Below are positions 18,109 through 27,663 of a DNA stretch of 64,000 bases, piece after piece. The notes below the pieces were generated by a model. It had not been told where the DNA came from, searched no databases, and saw nothing but the letters and a program-made list of their open reading frames with translations. The stretch's first letter is position 1; each line of letters starts with the position of its first letter. Made by a program: the position numbers and the translations under genes. The DNA is from Acidobacteriota bacterium (GTDB taxonomy: Bacteria; Acidobacteriota; Terriglobia; Terriglobales; Acidobacteriaceae): positions 56,789-120,788 of the forward strand of contig JAJZVX010000008.1 of assembly GCA_021846985.1 (NCBI GenBank), read 5' to 3'.

Positions 18109-21100
18109 ATGGCAGGGGCAAGGCAGGTTTGGCCAAGTTCGGTCGTGATCGCTGCGCTTTTACTGTGCGCGGCTCGGGTGGGTCTTTCCCAGACAGTCCC
18201 ATGCGGCTCTCTCAGCGGAAAACTAACTGACCTGCACTCCGTTCCCGTGGCCGGCGCCATCGTGTGGGCGCGCAACCAGGCCACCGGCGCCGAACTCCGC
18301 TCCGCAACCGCAAAGAACGGCGCTTTCCATTTTGACTGTCTCAGCCCCGGCGACTACGCGCTTGAGGCTCAGAGCGCGCGCCTCGGACGCGGACAGGTGG
18401 GAGATATCGAAATCGACGCCGGTCAGATGGCCCAGGTGCAGGCTGCAATCGCGTTTGCCTTGCCTGTGCCGCGCCCTGTGCCGGGAGGCACTCCCTTCAT
18501 CGCCGCGCAACTCCTTGTGGAAGCCATCAGCCTCCATCCGGAACCGCCGCTCGGCATGGCTTTGCCAACTCGCCGCGTGCGCCTTCCTGCCTGGGCCATG
18601 CTGCCCAGCCAGAGGGTCGAGTTGCGCGCCGCCTTGCAAACTGCGGCCATGAAAGATCTGCCTCTCACGGCCACAGGCATCCATTATTCTCCGCGCCCTC
18701 TGCCCGGGGCGGCGGCAAGGCCTGGACCGGAACCTCCGCCTCCTGCCTTTCGCGCCGCGGCCTCTGTGGCAACAGCCGCCGATGCGGTCCGGCAAACCCT
18801 GCGCGGCGCCGCGCTGCCAAGGCAACAGCAACTGGTCGATGCGCAGAACCAGGGGACAACGACCGGGGCAGAATCGACGACCCTTTCCGCTGACCAGTTG
18901 CAGTCTCTGCCCGCCAGCGGACGGCGCTGGCAGGAGTTCGTCCTCGACACTCCTGCCGCCTCCACGCAGACCGGCAACAGCGCCGAGAGCGCGGCCCGCG
19001 GCGCGGTGCGTGAGCCCGCGGCAGTCACCATCGACGGCGTCAGCCGCCGGCTCGCCTTTGGCGCCAGTGGCAGTTGGCTGCGCGCGCGCGGAAACGCCAT
19101 GGACATGCCCAGCGTAAGCGAATCGGCCATTCGTCAGGTCTCGACCGTGGATGCGGATGCGGACGCCAGCTCTTCCCACGCCGCCGGCGGACTGCTGACC
19201 GTGCACACCAGGAGCGGCGGCAATGCCCTCCACGGCCAGGCTTTCTTTTTCGATCGCCAGAGCAACTGGGGCGCTCACAACCCCTTCACCCAGTGGGTCC
19301 GGGAAACGCAGGCCGGCACCTCAATCGCCACCCCGGTTTTTACGCCTGAACCCTTCACCCCGCCCGACCATGAGATGATGTGGGGCGCGGGAATGGGCGG
19401 ACGCATCCTTCGTAACCGGCTCTTCTGGTACGGCGCTCTGGATGGCCTGGGACGCAACCATCCAGGCTTGGCCATGGTGCGCGAACCGGACCAGTTCTTT
19501 GCCCAGCCCACCAGCGACGATCTGCAGGTACTGGGCGCCCGCTCCGGCCTCACCGGCGTCAACGCGATCCATGCCTACTCCGGAATGCTTGAGACGCTGG
19601 CCAGCCTGCTGGGTCCAGCCCCGCGCACCGCTTCCCGCTGGACCGGCTTCGCGCGTCTCGACTGGCAGGCAGGCGAGCGCTCCCACTTCATGCTGGAAGG
19701 CACTGGCGCGCGCTGGAATGCGCCCGGCGGCGGCGTGGGACGCGTCTCCGAAATGCTCGGCACGCACAGCTTTGGCTCCTCCCGCTCCTCCGAGCATTGG
19801 ATCATGGGCCGCTGGGAGGCTTTCCTTACAGAGAACCTGCTGGCGGTTACGCAGTTCTCCACCGGCCGCACCATCCAGTCCCGCTCCCCTGAAGCGCCTT
19901 CCGCTTTTGAACAGCAATTCCTCGCCGGCAATCTCTGGGGACAGTTGCCGCAGATTGCCGTGGATTCCCGTTACGGCTTCACCATCGGCAATCCCGCCCG
20001 CTTTGGCCAGGGCAGTTACCCGGACGAGCAGCGTTACCAGGGGCAGGAGTCGCTCAGCTGGGTGCGCGGCAAGATGGTGTTCCGCTCCGGATTCAGCTTT
20101 GCGCACGCGGCCGACGCCACCAGCATGTTGCGCAATCAGACCGGAACCTACTCCTATGCTAGCGTGGAAAATTTCATCTCCGACGTGCTCGCCTTCGAGC
20201 GCTATCCGTCCGACTCGCTGGACCCCATGCACCAGCACGGCTGCGACCAGACCGGCCGGGTCTGGCACAACGCGCAGGGGCCGCAGGGTCTGGGCTATCT
20301 TCCCTGCTACGCCTACTACACCCAGACCGTGGGCCCGGCCGCCTGGCGGCTCAGCACTGCCGATTGGGCCGGCTATGCCAGCAGCGAATACCAGCTCCGG
20401 CCGCACCTGCTCCTCTCCGCGGGCCTGCGCTGGGAGCGCGAGCTGCTGCCCCCGCCCATTGCCGCCCTCGTCAACCCCGACCTGCCCCTCACCGCACGGC
20501 TGCCCAGCCTGGGCAACAACTGGGGACCACGCCTGGGACTGGCCTGGGGCCGGGGAGAAGGCCGATGGCCCGTGATCCGCCTCGGCTACGGCATCTACTA
20601 CGCCCCCGTGCCCAACGAAGTGGTGGAAACCGTGCTCACTCAGACCGGCTCGCCCCACGGCGACCTCCGCCTCTTCCTGCGGCCCACCGACGACCTGCCC
20701 AACTACGGCGGAGGAGCGCCGCCCTTCCCCTACGTCCTCACCGGGCTGCCTGGCAAGGTGATCAAGCCGGGTGCCGTCGAGTTCGCGCCCGCCTTCCACA
20801 ATCCCGAGATCCACCAGGCCAGCCTCTCCGTCGAGCAGAGCCTGCCCGGACATCTCCATTTCACCGCCAGCGCCATGCTCAGCCTCGGCCGCAGGCTGCC
20901 CAGCTCCGTCGATACCAACTTCCAGCCGTCGGTCAACCCCGGAACGATTACCTACACCGTGAAAGACCCCACCGGCAAAGGCCCCATCAAAACGCCGCAA
21001 ATTACCGTCCCGTTCTATGCCGACTGGCCCTCGCCCGCCTCACCCGGCGGAGTGGCCGGGCGGCTCAATCCAAACTACCAGCAGATCGTGGAAGTCTTCA

Positions 21101-21849
21101 GCCGCGCCAACTCCACGTACGAGGCGGCCATGTTCCGGTTGATGCGCTACAGCCGCCGCGGCCTCAACTTCAATCTCCGCTACACACTCGCCCATGCCAT
21201 GGACTGGAATCCCGACCAGAGCCTGTGGGTCGAGGGAAACAACGTGCTCGATCCCGCCGACTTCCGCTTCGAATACGGCACCAGCAGCCTCGACATCCGG
21301 AACTCGCTTTTCACCTCGCTCCTCTACCGCGCCCCGTGGAGGCTGCGCGGCCCGGCCGGCCGGCTGGCCAATGCCTGGATGCTTTCCGCCGTCGGCTACC
21401 TTCACAGCGGCCGGCCTTACACCATGCGCACCTCCGGCTCGCTGCCCGGCGAGGTGGACGCCAACGGCAACCTCATCGAAGCGCTTGCCACCGGCATGAA
21501 CGGCTCCGGCGGCGACAACCGCGTCTACGGAGTAGGCCGCAACACCTACCGCTATCCGCTCACATGGAAAGCCGATCTCCGCCTCGCCCGGCACTTCAAC
21601 CTGGGTCAGTCACGCCAGCTGGAGCTGCTCGCGGAAACCTTCAATCTCTTCAATCACCAGAACGTCACCCGCCTGGAAACCACCGGCTACTATATCTCCC
21701 GCGGCTCCTCGGTCAGCGATCCGCCCACCCTCACCTTCCTCAGCGGCACTAAAATCAATACCACCGCCTTCGGCAAGCCGCTCGACATCAACGCCACCAA
21801 CTTCTATCGCGAGCGCCAAATTCAGTTCGGCCTGCGCGTGCGCTTCTAG
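18109..21849 (+). CDS. Oar-like TonB-dependent outer-membrane receptor with carboxypeptidase-regulatory-like domain
   Basis: A 1246-residue outer-membrane protein of the acidobacterial Oar-like class. The signal peptide (SSVVIAALLLCAARVGLSQ) is followed by a beta-sandwich regulatory domain (GKLTDLHSVPVAGAIVWARN). A long Pro/Ala-rich linker leads to a plug-like region near residues 260-400, and the rest is barrel ending in IQFGLRVRF, with the terminal Phe expected for BamA-dependent insertion. The open frame extends to 18025, but the ATG at 18109 starts the signal peptide. Substrate is unknown; these receptors usually import oligosaccharides. It overlaps the convergent amidohydrolase by four bases. 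Confidence 0.85.
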   Translation: MAGARQVWPSSVVIAALLLCAARVGLSQTVPCGSLSGKLTDLHSVPVAGAIVWARNQATGAELRSATAKNGAFHFDCLSPGDYALEAQSARLGRGQVGDIEIDAGQMAQVQAAIAFALPVPRPVPGGTPFIAAQLLVEAISLHPEPPLGMALPTRRVRLPAWAMLPSQRVELRAALQTAAMKDLPLTATGIHYSPRPLPGAAARPGPEPPPPAFRAAASVATAADAVRQTLRGAALPRQQQLVDAQNQGTTTGAESTTLSADQLQSLPASGRRWQEFVLDTPAASTQTGNSAESAARGAVREPAAVTIDGVSRRLAFGASGSWLRARGNAMDMPSVSESAIRQVSTVDADADASSSHAAGGLLTVHTRSGGNALHGQAFFFDRQSNWGAHNPFTQWVRETQAGTSIATPVFTPEPFTPPDHEMMWGAGMGGRILRNRLFWYGALDGLGRNHPGLAMVREPDQFFAQPTSDDLQVLGARSGLTGVNAIHAYSGMLETLASLLGPAPRTASRWTGFARLDWQAGERSHFMLEGTGARWNAPGGGVGRVSEMLGTHSFGSSRSSEHWIMGRWEAFLTENLLAVTQFSTGRTIQSRSPEAPSAFEQQFLAGNLWGQLPQIAVDSRYGFTIGNPARFGQGSYPDEQRYQGQESLSWVRGKMVFRSGFSFAHAADATSMLRNQTGTYSYASVENFISDVLAFERYPSDSLDPMHQHGCDQTGRVWHNAQGPQGLGYLPCYAYYTQTVGPAAWRLSTADWAGYASSEYQLRPHLLLSAGLRWERELLPPPIAALVNPDLPLTARLPSLGNNWGPRLGLAWGRGEGRWPVIRLGYGIYYAPVPNEVVETVLTQTGSPHGDLRLFLRPTDDLPNYGGGAPPFPYVLTGLPGKVIKPGAVEFAPAFHNPEIHQASLSVEQSLPGHLHFTASAMLSLGRRLPSSVDTNFQPSVNPGTITYTVKDPTGKGPIKTPQITVPFYADWPSPASPGGVAGRLNPNYQQIVEVFSRANSTYEAAMFRLMRYSRRGLNFNLRYTLAHAMDWNPDQSLWVEGNNVLDPADFRFEYGTSSLDIRNSLFTSLLYRAPWRLRGPAGRLANAWMLSAVGYLHSGRPYTMRTSGSLPGEVDANGNLIEALATGMNGSGGDNRVYGVGRNTYRYPLTWKADLRLARHFNLGQSRQLELLAETFNLFNHQNVTRLETTGYYISRGSSVSDPPTLTFLSGTKINTTAFGKPLDINATNFYRERQIQFGLRVRF

Positions 21850-22817
21850 AGAAACCCTTCCGGCTGATCCGGCCTTCTGCGCCTCCAGCGGTAAGCGGCA
21901 ATCGAATTCTTCCCGTAATATTTGGCCTGCGCCTCCGCGCTCTTCTGCGCCATATAGCCGCGCACTATCGCCAGCGTCTCGGCATAGGTGGCCACATGAT
22001 CGCTGTTCGGCCAGTCGCTGCCAAACAGCACATGGTCTTCTCCGAAGATATCCCACAGCGCGTCCAGCCTGTCCTTGTAAACCCCCGCATCGGTAACCAG
22101 TCCGCCCGGCGCGCGCACCGGAATCTCCGAAAGCTTGACGAAAACCCCCGGATTCTCCGCCAGCCTGCGCAGATCGGCTTGGAAGTCCTGCCGCGCGGCG
22201 CGCGTTGCGGGCACGCTGGCATTCGGCAGATGATCGGCCACCATCCGCAGCTCCGGAACCCGCTCGCCGGCGCGCAGAAGCGCCCGCATCAGGCGCGGAT
22301 CGGGATTCGCGCTCTCCAGCGCCAGTCCGGCCTGCGCCAGCGCCTTCAATCCATCCACAAAGCCTGGCTTGTCCAGGTCCGCCATCAGATCGCGGCCCCA
22401 TAAATTCCCGTAGCGGATGCCCAGAAACAGCGGATTGCGATGCAGCACCTCCAGATCGTGCATGAACGTGGGCAATCCCGGGTTCAGATCGCCCACCGCG
22501 CCCACCATCACCGGATTACGCGCCACCACGTCCAGCAGCCACGCGTTGTCGCTGGGCCATGGGCTGGCCTCAATGGCAATGGCGCCCACCACGCCCAAAC
22601 CCCGCGCAAGCGCTTCATACCGCCCCGGCAGCGCCGCCTTGTAGAGCGCCGTGTCGCTCTTCTCCGGCCACGGAACGCCGCCCGCGCGCGTGGGATCGAA
22701 CAGGTGAATGTGCGCGTCAATAATGGGACCCGAGTAACGTGTGGCGAAGCCGCTTCTCCCCATGGCCAGCGCTGCCGTAGCCACGGCTGCTGCCTTCAGA
22801 ACCTCGCGCCTCTGCAT
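21846..22817 (-). CDS. Amidohydrolase-family protein (lactonase-like, COG3618 type) with Tat-like signal
   Basis: A 323-residue TIM-barrel hydrolase. The N-terminus MQRREVLKAAAVATAALAMG resembles a twin-arginine signal. Metal-site motifs are DAHIHLFDPTR near the start, ADHLPN in the middle and FGSDWPNSDH near the end. Relatives include L-fuconolactonase and related sugar lactonases. GGGGAG six bases upstream of the ATG at 22817 supports this start; an ATG 11 codons earlier has poorer spacing. An aldo/keto reductase gene lies just upstream on the same strand, so a small sugar-oxidation operon is plausible. Exact substrate unknown. Confidence 0.8.
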   Translation of the reverse strand: MQRREVLKAAAVATAALAMGRSGFATRYSGPIIDAHIHLFDPTRAGGVPWPEKSDTALYKAALPGRYEALARGLGVVGAIAIEASPWPSDNAWLLDVVARNPVMVGAVGDLNPGLPTFMHDLEVLHRNPLFLGIRYGNLWGRDLMADLDKPGFVDGLKALAQAGLALESANPDPRLMRALLRAGERVPELRMVADHLPNASVPATRAARQDFQADLRRLAENPGVFVKLSEIPVRAPGGLVTDAGVYKDRLDALWDIFGEDHVLFGSDWPNSDHVATYAETLAIVRGYMAQKSAEAQAKYYGKNSIAAYRWRRRRPDQPEGFL

Positions 22818-22909
22818 GGAAATCTCCCCGTTGTTCCGTTGTTCACTCATCTCTTCCCATGCGCCGCAGCCCCCCGCCTGCGCAAGTGGCCCCGGCCCGC
22901 TCCTCCGGC

Positions 22910-23908
22910 CTAGCTGAACCCGAGCACCGGATGCGGAATGTATGGCTCTTCGAGGGCCGCTGTTTCTTCCCGCGTCAATCGCACCTGGAGCGCTGCCACG
23001 GCGTCCGTTAGGTGATGCGGCTTGGTCGCTCCCACAATGGGCGCCGTCACTCCCGGCTTGCCCAGCAGCCAGGCCAGCGCCGCCTGCGCCTGCGGAATGT
23101 TGCGCTGTGCTGCCACCTTGCCCAGACGCTCCACCACCTTGCGGTCGGCCTCTTCCGTCTTCGCGTACATGCCCTTGCCAAAAAGATCCGTCTCAAAGCG
23201 CTTGGTGTTTTCGCTGCGCCACGGCCGCGTCAGCCGGCCGCGCGCCAGCGGGCTCCACGGAATCACGCCAATCCCCTCCGACTGGCAAAGACCCATCATC
23301 TCGCGCTCTTCCTCGCGGTACAGAAGGTTGTAGTGGTTCTGCATCGAGGCGAAGCGTGTCCAGCCGTGCCGGTCGGCCAGGTACAGCGCCTTGGCAAACT
23401 GCCACGCGTACATCGACGAGGCGCCGATGTAGCGCGTCTTGCCCGCTTTCACCGCGTCGTGCAGCGCCTCCAGCGTCTCTTCGATCGGCGTCTCGTAGTC
23501 CCAGCGGTGAATCTGGTAGAGATCCACGTAATCGGTCTGCAGCCGCCGCAGGCTCTCGTCCAGCTCGTGCAGAATGGCCTTGCGCGAAAGACCGCGCCCG
23601 TTGGGCTCGTCGCGCATCACGCCTTGCACCTTGGTGGCGATCACCACCGCCTCGCGGCGCGTGTGCGCTTTCAAAAAGCGCCCCAGCACGGCCTCGCTTT
23701 CCCCGCTCGAATACACGTTGGCCGTATCGAAAAAGTTGATGCCCAGCTCCAGCGCCTGGCGCAGAAACGGAACGCTCTCTTCCTCGTTCAGCGTCCACGC
23801 GTGCCGGCCGGGCATCGGCTGGCCCGTCGCCGGTGTTCCATAGGTCATGCAGCCCAGGCATATCCGCGAAACCTTCAGCCCTGTCTTGCCCAGATTCACG
23901 TAGTCCAT
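22910..23908 (-). CDS. Aldo/keto reductase
   Basis: A 332-residue NADPH-dependent oxidoreductase. The catalytic tetrad is visible: Asp and Tyr in FFDTANVYSSGESE, Lys in VVIATKVQG and His in LYQIHRWD. The NADP-binding end is PGVTAPIVGATKPHHL. The opening YVNLGKTGLKVSRICLGCMTYG is typical of the family. It lies 92 bases before the lactonase-like gene on the same strand; a reductase/dehydrogenase plus lactonase pair would fit oxidative sugar breakdown, but the substrate cannot be read from the sequence. Confidence 0.92.
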   Translation of the reverse strand: MDYVNLGKTGLKVSRICLGCMTYGTPATGQPMPGRHAWTLNEEESVPFLRQALELGINFFDTANVYSSGESEAVLGRFLKAHTRREAVVIATKVQGVMRDEPNGRGLSRKAILHELDESLRRLQTDYVDLYQIHRWDYETPIEETLEALHDAVKAGKTRYIGASSMYAWQFAKALYLADRHGWTRFASMQNHYNLLYREEEREMMGLCQSEGIGVIPWSPLARGRLTRPWRSENTKRFETDLFGKGMYAKTEEADRKVVERLGKVAAQRNIPQAQAALAWLLGKPGVTAPIVGATKPHHLTDAVAALQVRLTREETAALEEPYIPHPVLGFS

Positions 23909-23986
23909 GTTTCTCCTCTGCTTCCCAATAAAACTCTAGCGCAGGCATCGCCTCGGCAGGAAGGTTCGCAGCCCGCTGAGCCGCTC

Positions 23987-26839
23987 TCACGGACCTTGCG
24001 TTCCGCCGCAGGCCCATGCCTGCCGCACATCCTTTCCATCGAGTTGGAAGCACATCGCGCCATTGATGTCGGTGCTGTAGGTGCGCGCCTTGGCAGCCTC
24101 CAGTTCGGCCAGCACCTCCGGCCGCGGATGACCATAGCGATTGCGCAGCCCGCAGGAGATGATGGCCCATCGCGGCGCCACCCGCGCCAGAAACGCGGGG
24201 CGTGTCGAAGTAATGCTCCCGTGATGGCCCACCTTCAGCAGCGTGCTCTCCAGCCCCGGCTCGGCCATCATGCTCTCTTCCACGGGCGCCTCCGCGTCGC
24301 CCTCCAGCAGCACGGAAGATCTGCCATACGCCACGTGCAGCACCATCGAGTCGTCATTCGCCGGTTCTGCGCCGGGCCGGTAGCCGATCGCCGGCGCCAG
24401 AACCTGCACTCGCGCGCTGCCCAGCGCCAGCGCGTCGCCGGCGTGCAGGGCGCGCACGCGCACGTGCAATGCGCCGGCTTCCTCCAGTAGCGCATTGTAG
24501 GCCTCGATACGCGGATTGTTGCCCACCCACAACTCGGCCGGATGAAAGTTGTCGAGCACAGCGGGCAGGCCGCCCATGTGGTCGCTGTGCGCGTGGCTCA
24601 GGGCCACCACATCGAGGCGGCGAATGCCCCGCGCCCACAGCGCCGGAGAAACGACCTCCTCGCCAATGTCGAAATCTTGCGCCGCCTGCCGCGGCCCGCC
24701 CCCAAATCCCCCGCCGTCCACCAGCAGCGTCTTTCCTTCCGGCGTAATCAGCAGCAGCGAATCGCCTTGGCCCACATCGAGCGCTTCCACCAGCAGCGCG
24801 TGGCGCGGATGCTCAATGGGACGCGGCGCCACGGCAGCCGCGGCAGCCAGCAGCAGCGCCGCCCATGCCGCGCGGCGCGGCCACCGCAAAGCGCTGGAAA
24901 GCCGCGGCGAAGCCAGCGCGATGGCCGCCGCCAGCAGCGTACAGAACGCCGCCGCCTGCCACGGCAGCGGCGTGGCGATCCGGAAGTTGCCCACTGCCAT
25001 CGAGCCGAAGAGCCGCACCATCCCCACCCCGATGCGCAGAAGCGCCGCCGCTGCCATGGCCGGAGCCACCGCCGCCTGTGGCCACACAAAAACCGCCAGC
25101 AGCGTCAGCAGCGCGGCCGGCATCATCGCCACCAGCAGAGGCAGAATCAGCAGATTCACCGGCAGCGCAAACAGCGTGATGCGATGAAAGTAAACCGCCA
25201 TGGGCAAAGCCATGGCCAGTTCCACCACGCAGGAGACGACGATCAGCTCCCAGATGCGGATCGCGAACCGCACTGCCCACGGAAAGACGGCCCAGGCGAC
25301 GGACCCGGCAAAGCCGCCGTGGACAGCCGCTCTTGTCTCCACGGCGAACACCCTCAGCGTGTCCCGCCATAGCTCCCTCTGCGGAGATGTTCCGCCCTTG
25401 CCGGCATGCGGACCGGCTTCCTGGCGGGCATGGGAAACGGGGTGGATTGCGGCCTGCAAGCGCGCCGCCATCATGCGCAGCGTTACGCGAAACTGCGCCA
25501 CTCGAGGCGGCAGCTTCGCATCCATCGCCACCAGTCGCAGGTCGCGCGCCGCCGCAAGATACGGATGCACCGAGCTCTGCAGCAGCGGCGCAGCCACTGC
25601 GCCAACCGCCACCACGGCCAGCAGCGTCATTTGAAAGCTGGCGTCGAACAGGCTCCGCGGATTGGCTGCCAGCAGGCACAGCGCCGCAAAGCCGATAGCG
25701 TTCATGGGCGCACGTTCGCGATAAAAATGGCGTCCGATCAGATAGAGCGCAACCATCCACAGCGACCGCTGCACCGGCGTGGCAAAGCCGGTAAACAGGG
25801 CGTACACCAGCGAACCCGCCATTGTCGCCAGCGTAGCCGCAGTGCGCGGCAATCTCAGCTTGCGCGCCGCCCACAGGATGCATCCTGCCACAATGGCCAG
25901 GTGCAATCCCGAAACCACAAGCATGTGGAACGATCCGGTGCGCTCAAAGCCCACGCGCAGCGCGTGCGTCAGGTAGGTGCGGTCGCCCGTGACCATGGCG
26001 GTCAGCATCGCCGCGTCCTGCCGGCTCAGGCGCAGCGGCGCGGGCAGGCCGCGCATGGCCGCCGGTAACGCTAGCAGCCGCGCGCTCGATGCATGCTGCA
26101 GGTTGCTCAGCAGGCAAGGCAGCGTCTGACCGGCAAACCACCCCTGCGTCATGCCCAGCCGCTCCACGCGCTCCGCGCTCACGCTAGCCGTGGAGGTGAT
26201 GCCCTGCCCGAGTAGATACTCCTGGCGATTCCAGGCGCCGGGATCGTGATAGACCTCGGGCGGCAGCAGCCGCGCTACGACGCGCATGTGCTCGCCGCAG
26301 CCAATCGGCGCCGCCGCGGTTCCTGCCGGCCAGCGGACCGTGAGCCGCACTTCGCCCTGCGCCGGCGCCTGCACATCTTCCGTGTCGCTCACCACTTCCA
26401 GGCTCGAAACGCGCAGGTCGATGCGCTCCGAGGGGCTTGGCGCGGCGGCGGGCATGTCCAGGTCCTGCTCCGCCTCGTTCCGCACGGAGCCTGTTTGCAC
26501 CACCGTGCCCTCCACCGTGCGCAGCAGGCCGTCGGAAAGCGCGGCCAAGTCCGGCGCGGGCGCGGGCTGCGGTTGCATCTCCGCGCACCAGGCGCCCAGC
26601 AGCAGCCACAGCAGCGCCATCGACAGCCATGCCGCGCGCTGCGCCCGCAGCGCGGCCACGGCGCACAACGCGGCCATCGGGATGAGCGCGGCCAAGATGA
26701 AACCGGGAACCAGCCAGCGCGCCTGCGCCAGGGCAATCCCCGCCGCAAAAAGCCACGCGGCGTGGAACAGCGGCACGCCGCTCAGTCCCGCCTGCCAGGC
26801 GGCGCTGCCCTGCGCGGAGGTGAAAGAATCATGTGCCAT
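23987..26839 (-). CDS. comEC: ComEC/Rec2-family DNA-uptake channel protein
   Basis: A 950-residue inner-membrane protein for transport of single-stranded DNA in natural competence. Domains in order are an N-terminal hydrophobic region with a DUF4131-like soluble part (about 1-210), the multi-helix Competence domain (about 280-600, with FHMLVVSGLHLAIVAGC), and a C-terminal metallo-beta-lactamase domain with ALSHAHSDHMGGLPAVL and LKVGHHGS. All three parts found in full-length ComEC are present. A GTG at 26926 would add 29 residues; neither start has a strong ribosome site. No other competence gene is in the window. Confidence 0.9.
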   Translation of the reverse strand: MAHDSFTSAQGSAAWQAGLSGVPLFHAAWLFAAGIALAQARWLVPGFILAALIPMAALCAVAALRAQRAAWLSMALLWLLLGAWCAEMQPQPAPAPDLAALSDGLLRTVEGTVVQTGSVRNEAEQDLDMPAAAPSPSERIDLRVSSLEVVSDTEDVQAPAQGEVRLTVRWPAGTAAAPIGCGEHMRVVARLLPPEVYHDPGAWNRQEYLLGQGITSTASVSAERVERLGMTQGWFAGQTLPCLLSNLQHASSARLLALPAAMRGLPAPLRLSRQDAAMLTAMVTGDRTYLTHALRVGFERTGSFHMLVVSGLHLAIVAGCILWAARKLRLPRTAATLATMAGSLVYALFTGFATPVQRSLWMVALYLIGRHFYRERAPMNAIGFAALCLLAANPRSLFDASFQMTLLAVVAVGAVAAPLLQSSVHPYLAAARDLRLVAMDAKLPPRVAQFRVTLRMMAARLQAAIHPVSHARQEAGPHAGKGGTSPQRELWRDTLRVFAVETRAAVHGGFAGSVAWAVFPWAVRFAIRIWELIVVSCVVELAMALPMAVYFHRITLFALPVNLLILPLLVAMMPAALLTLLAVFVWPQAAVAPAMAAAALLRIGVGMVRLFGSMAVGNFRIATPLPWQAAAFCTLLAAAIALASPRLSSALRWPRRAAWAALLLAAAAAVAPRPIEHPRHALLVEALDVGQGDSLLLITPEGKTLLVDGGGFGGGPRQAAQDFDIGEEVVSPALWARGIRRLDVVALSHAHSDHMGGLPAVLDNFHPAELWVGNNPRIEAYNALLEEAGALHVRVRALHAGDALALGSARVQVLAPAIGYRPGAEPANDDSMVLHVAYGRSSVLLEGDAEAPVEESMMAEPGLESTLLKVGHHGSITSTRPAFLARVAPRWAIISCGLRNRYGHPRPEVLAELEAAKARTYSTDINGAMCFQLDGKDVRQAWACGGTQGP

Positions 26840-26985
26840 CGCGCTGAAAAACTGCAAAGCTGGTCTAGCGCCAAGCCTATCAGCAGCGCCGCAACCGGGC
26901 CACTGCCTCCAGACGCCCGGCGTCACTCCGCCGCGAATGAGCCCCCGCCGGGCAGACCGCCCAAACCACCGTCGCCCCGGCCGGA

Positions 26986-27411
26986 CTATTTCGCCTTTCC
27001 GTCCAAGACGTCGTAGACCGTGTCGAGAGCCCCCCTAAGCAGCGTTTCCTCATCGACGCTCTGCCATTCCTGCTCCGGCGTGTTCGACTCGGTCATCACG
27101 GAATTGTTGGGATAGTAAGCGTGAAATTCCAGGTACCTGGTTTTTTCCGAATCATCGCGCTTGGTTTCATACTTTACCAACTTGCTGAATGTTACGGAGT
27201 TGTCCTTACATTCGAAACGCACCCAGTAAATCACGGTTCCCGCCTGCTTATTGAGGGACAAGCTGGCGGTGTCCACATAGGCCGTCCACTGCGTCCCCGA
27301 AGCGAGATCCATCTTCCCCACATACTTCCAGGTTGCGGCATTTGCCACTCCGCTAAACCATGCGGTAGCCGCTGCAACCGCCAAAACGACAACCATGGCT
27401 CGAATCTTCAT
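26986..27411 (-). CDS. Small exported protein, surface-adhesin E-like
   Basis: A 141-residue exported protein. The signal peptide (residues 1-25) ends VANA before ATWKYVG. The mature part reads like the bacterial surface-adhesin protein E family: an aromatic-rich beta start, TAYVDTASLSLNK, then VIYWVRFEC and a Tyr-rich strand. GGTGGAG is just upstream of the ATG at 27411; an upstream in-frame start would spoil the signal peptide. Base composition is lower in GC than its neighbours. The function is unknown and the family match is by eye only. Confidence 0.6.
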   Translation of the reverse strand: MKIRAMVVVLAVAAATAWFSGVANAATWKYVGKMDLASGTQWTAYVDTASLSLNKQAGTVIYWVRFECKDNSVTFSKLVKYETKRDDSEKTRYLEFHAYYPNNSVMTESNTPEQEWQSVDEETLLRGALDTVYDVLDGKAK

Positions 27412-27663
27412 TGCTCCACCTTTCCCCGAACAATCAGCGCTGGTTGTGCTCCAAAATAAAAGAAAGAAAGCAAACACAGGAGAATCCCCGATATCGCTTC
27501 TTCCATGCTTTTACCCCAAAAACCTCCGGTCCGTATACTTCAATCGATTTCCGTCAGAGAGTTCGATCCCGGTGAGTGCAAAAAACGCCTGAACCGATCT
27601 TCCGCCGGACAAGAAACATCTCCATGAAGACACGGCCGCTCTGGCTGGCGTCCATGCATCGGT

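Noticed and set aside
27540..27610. A tRNA-like T-arm sequence (GTTCGATCC).
   Set aside because: No matching acceptor, D or anticodon stems could be placed around it.
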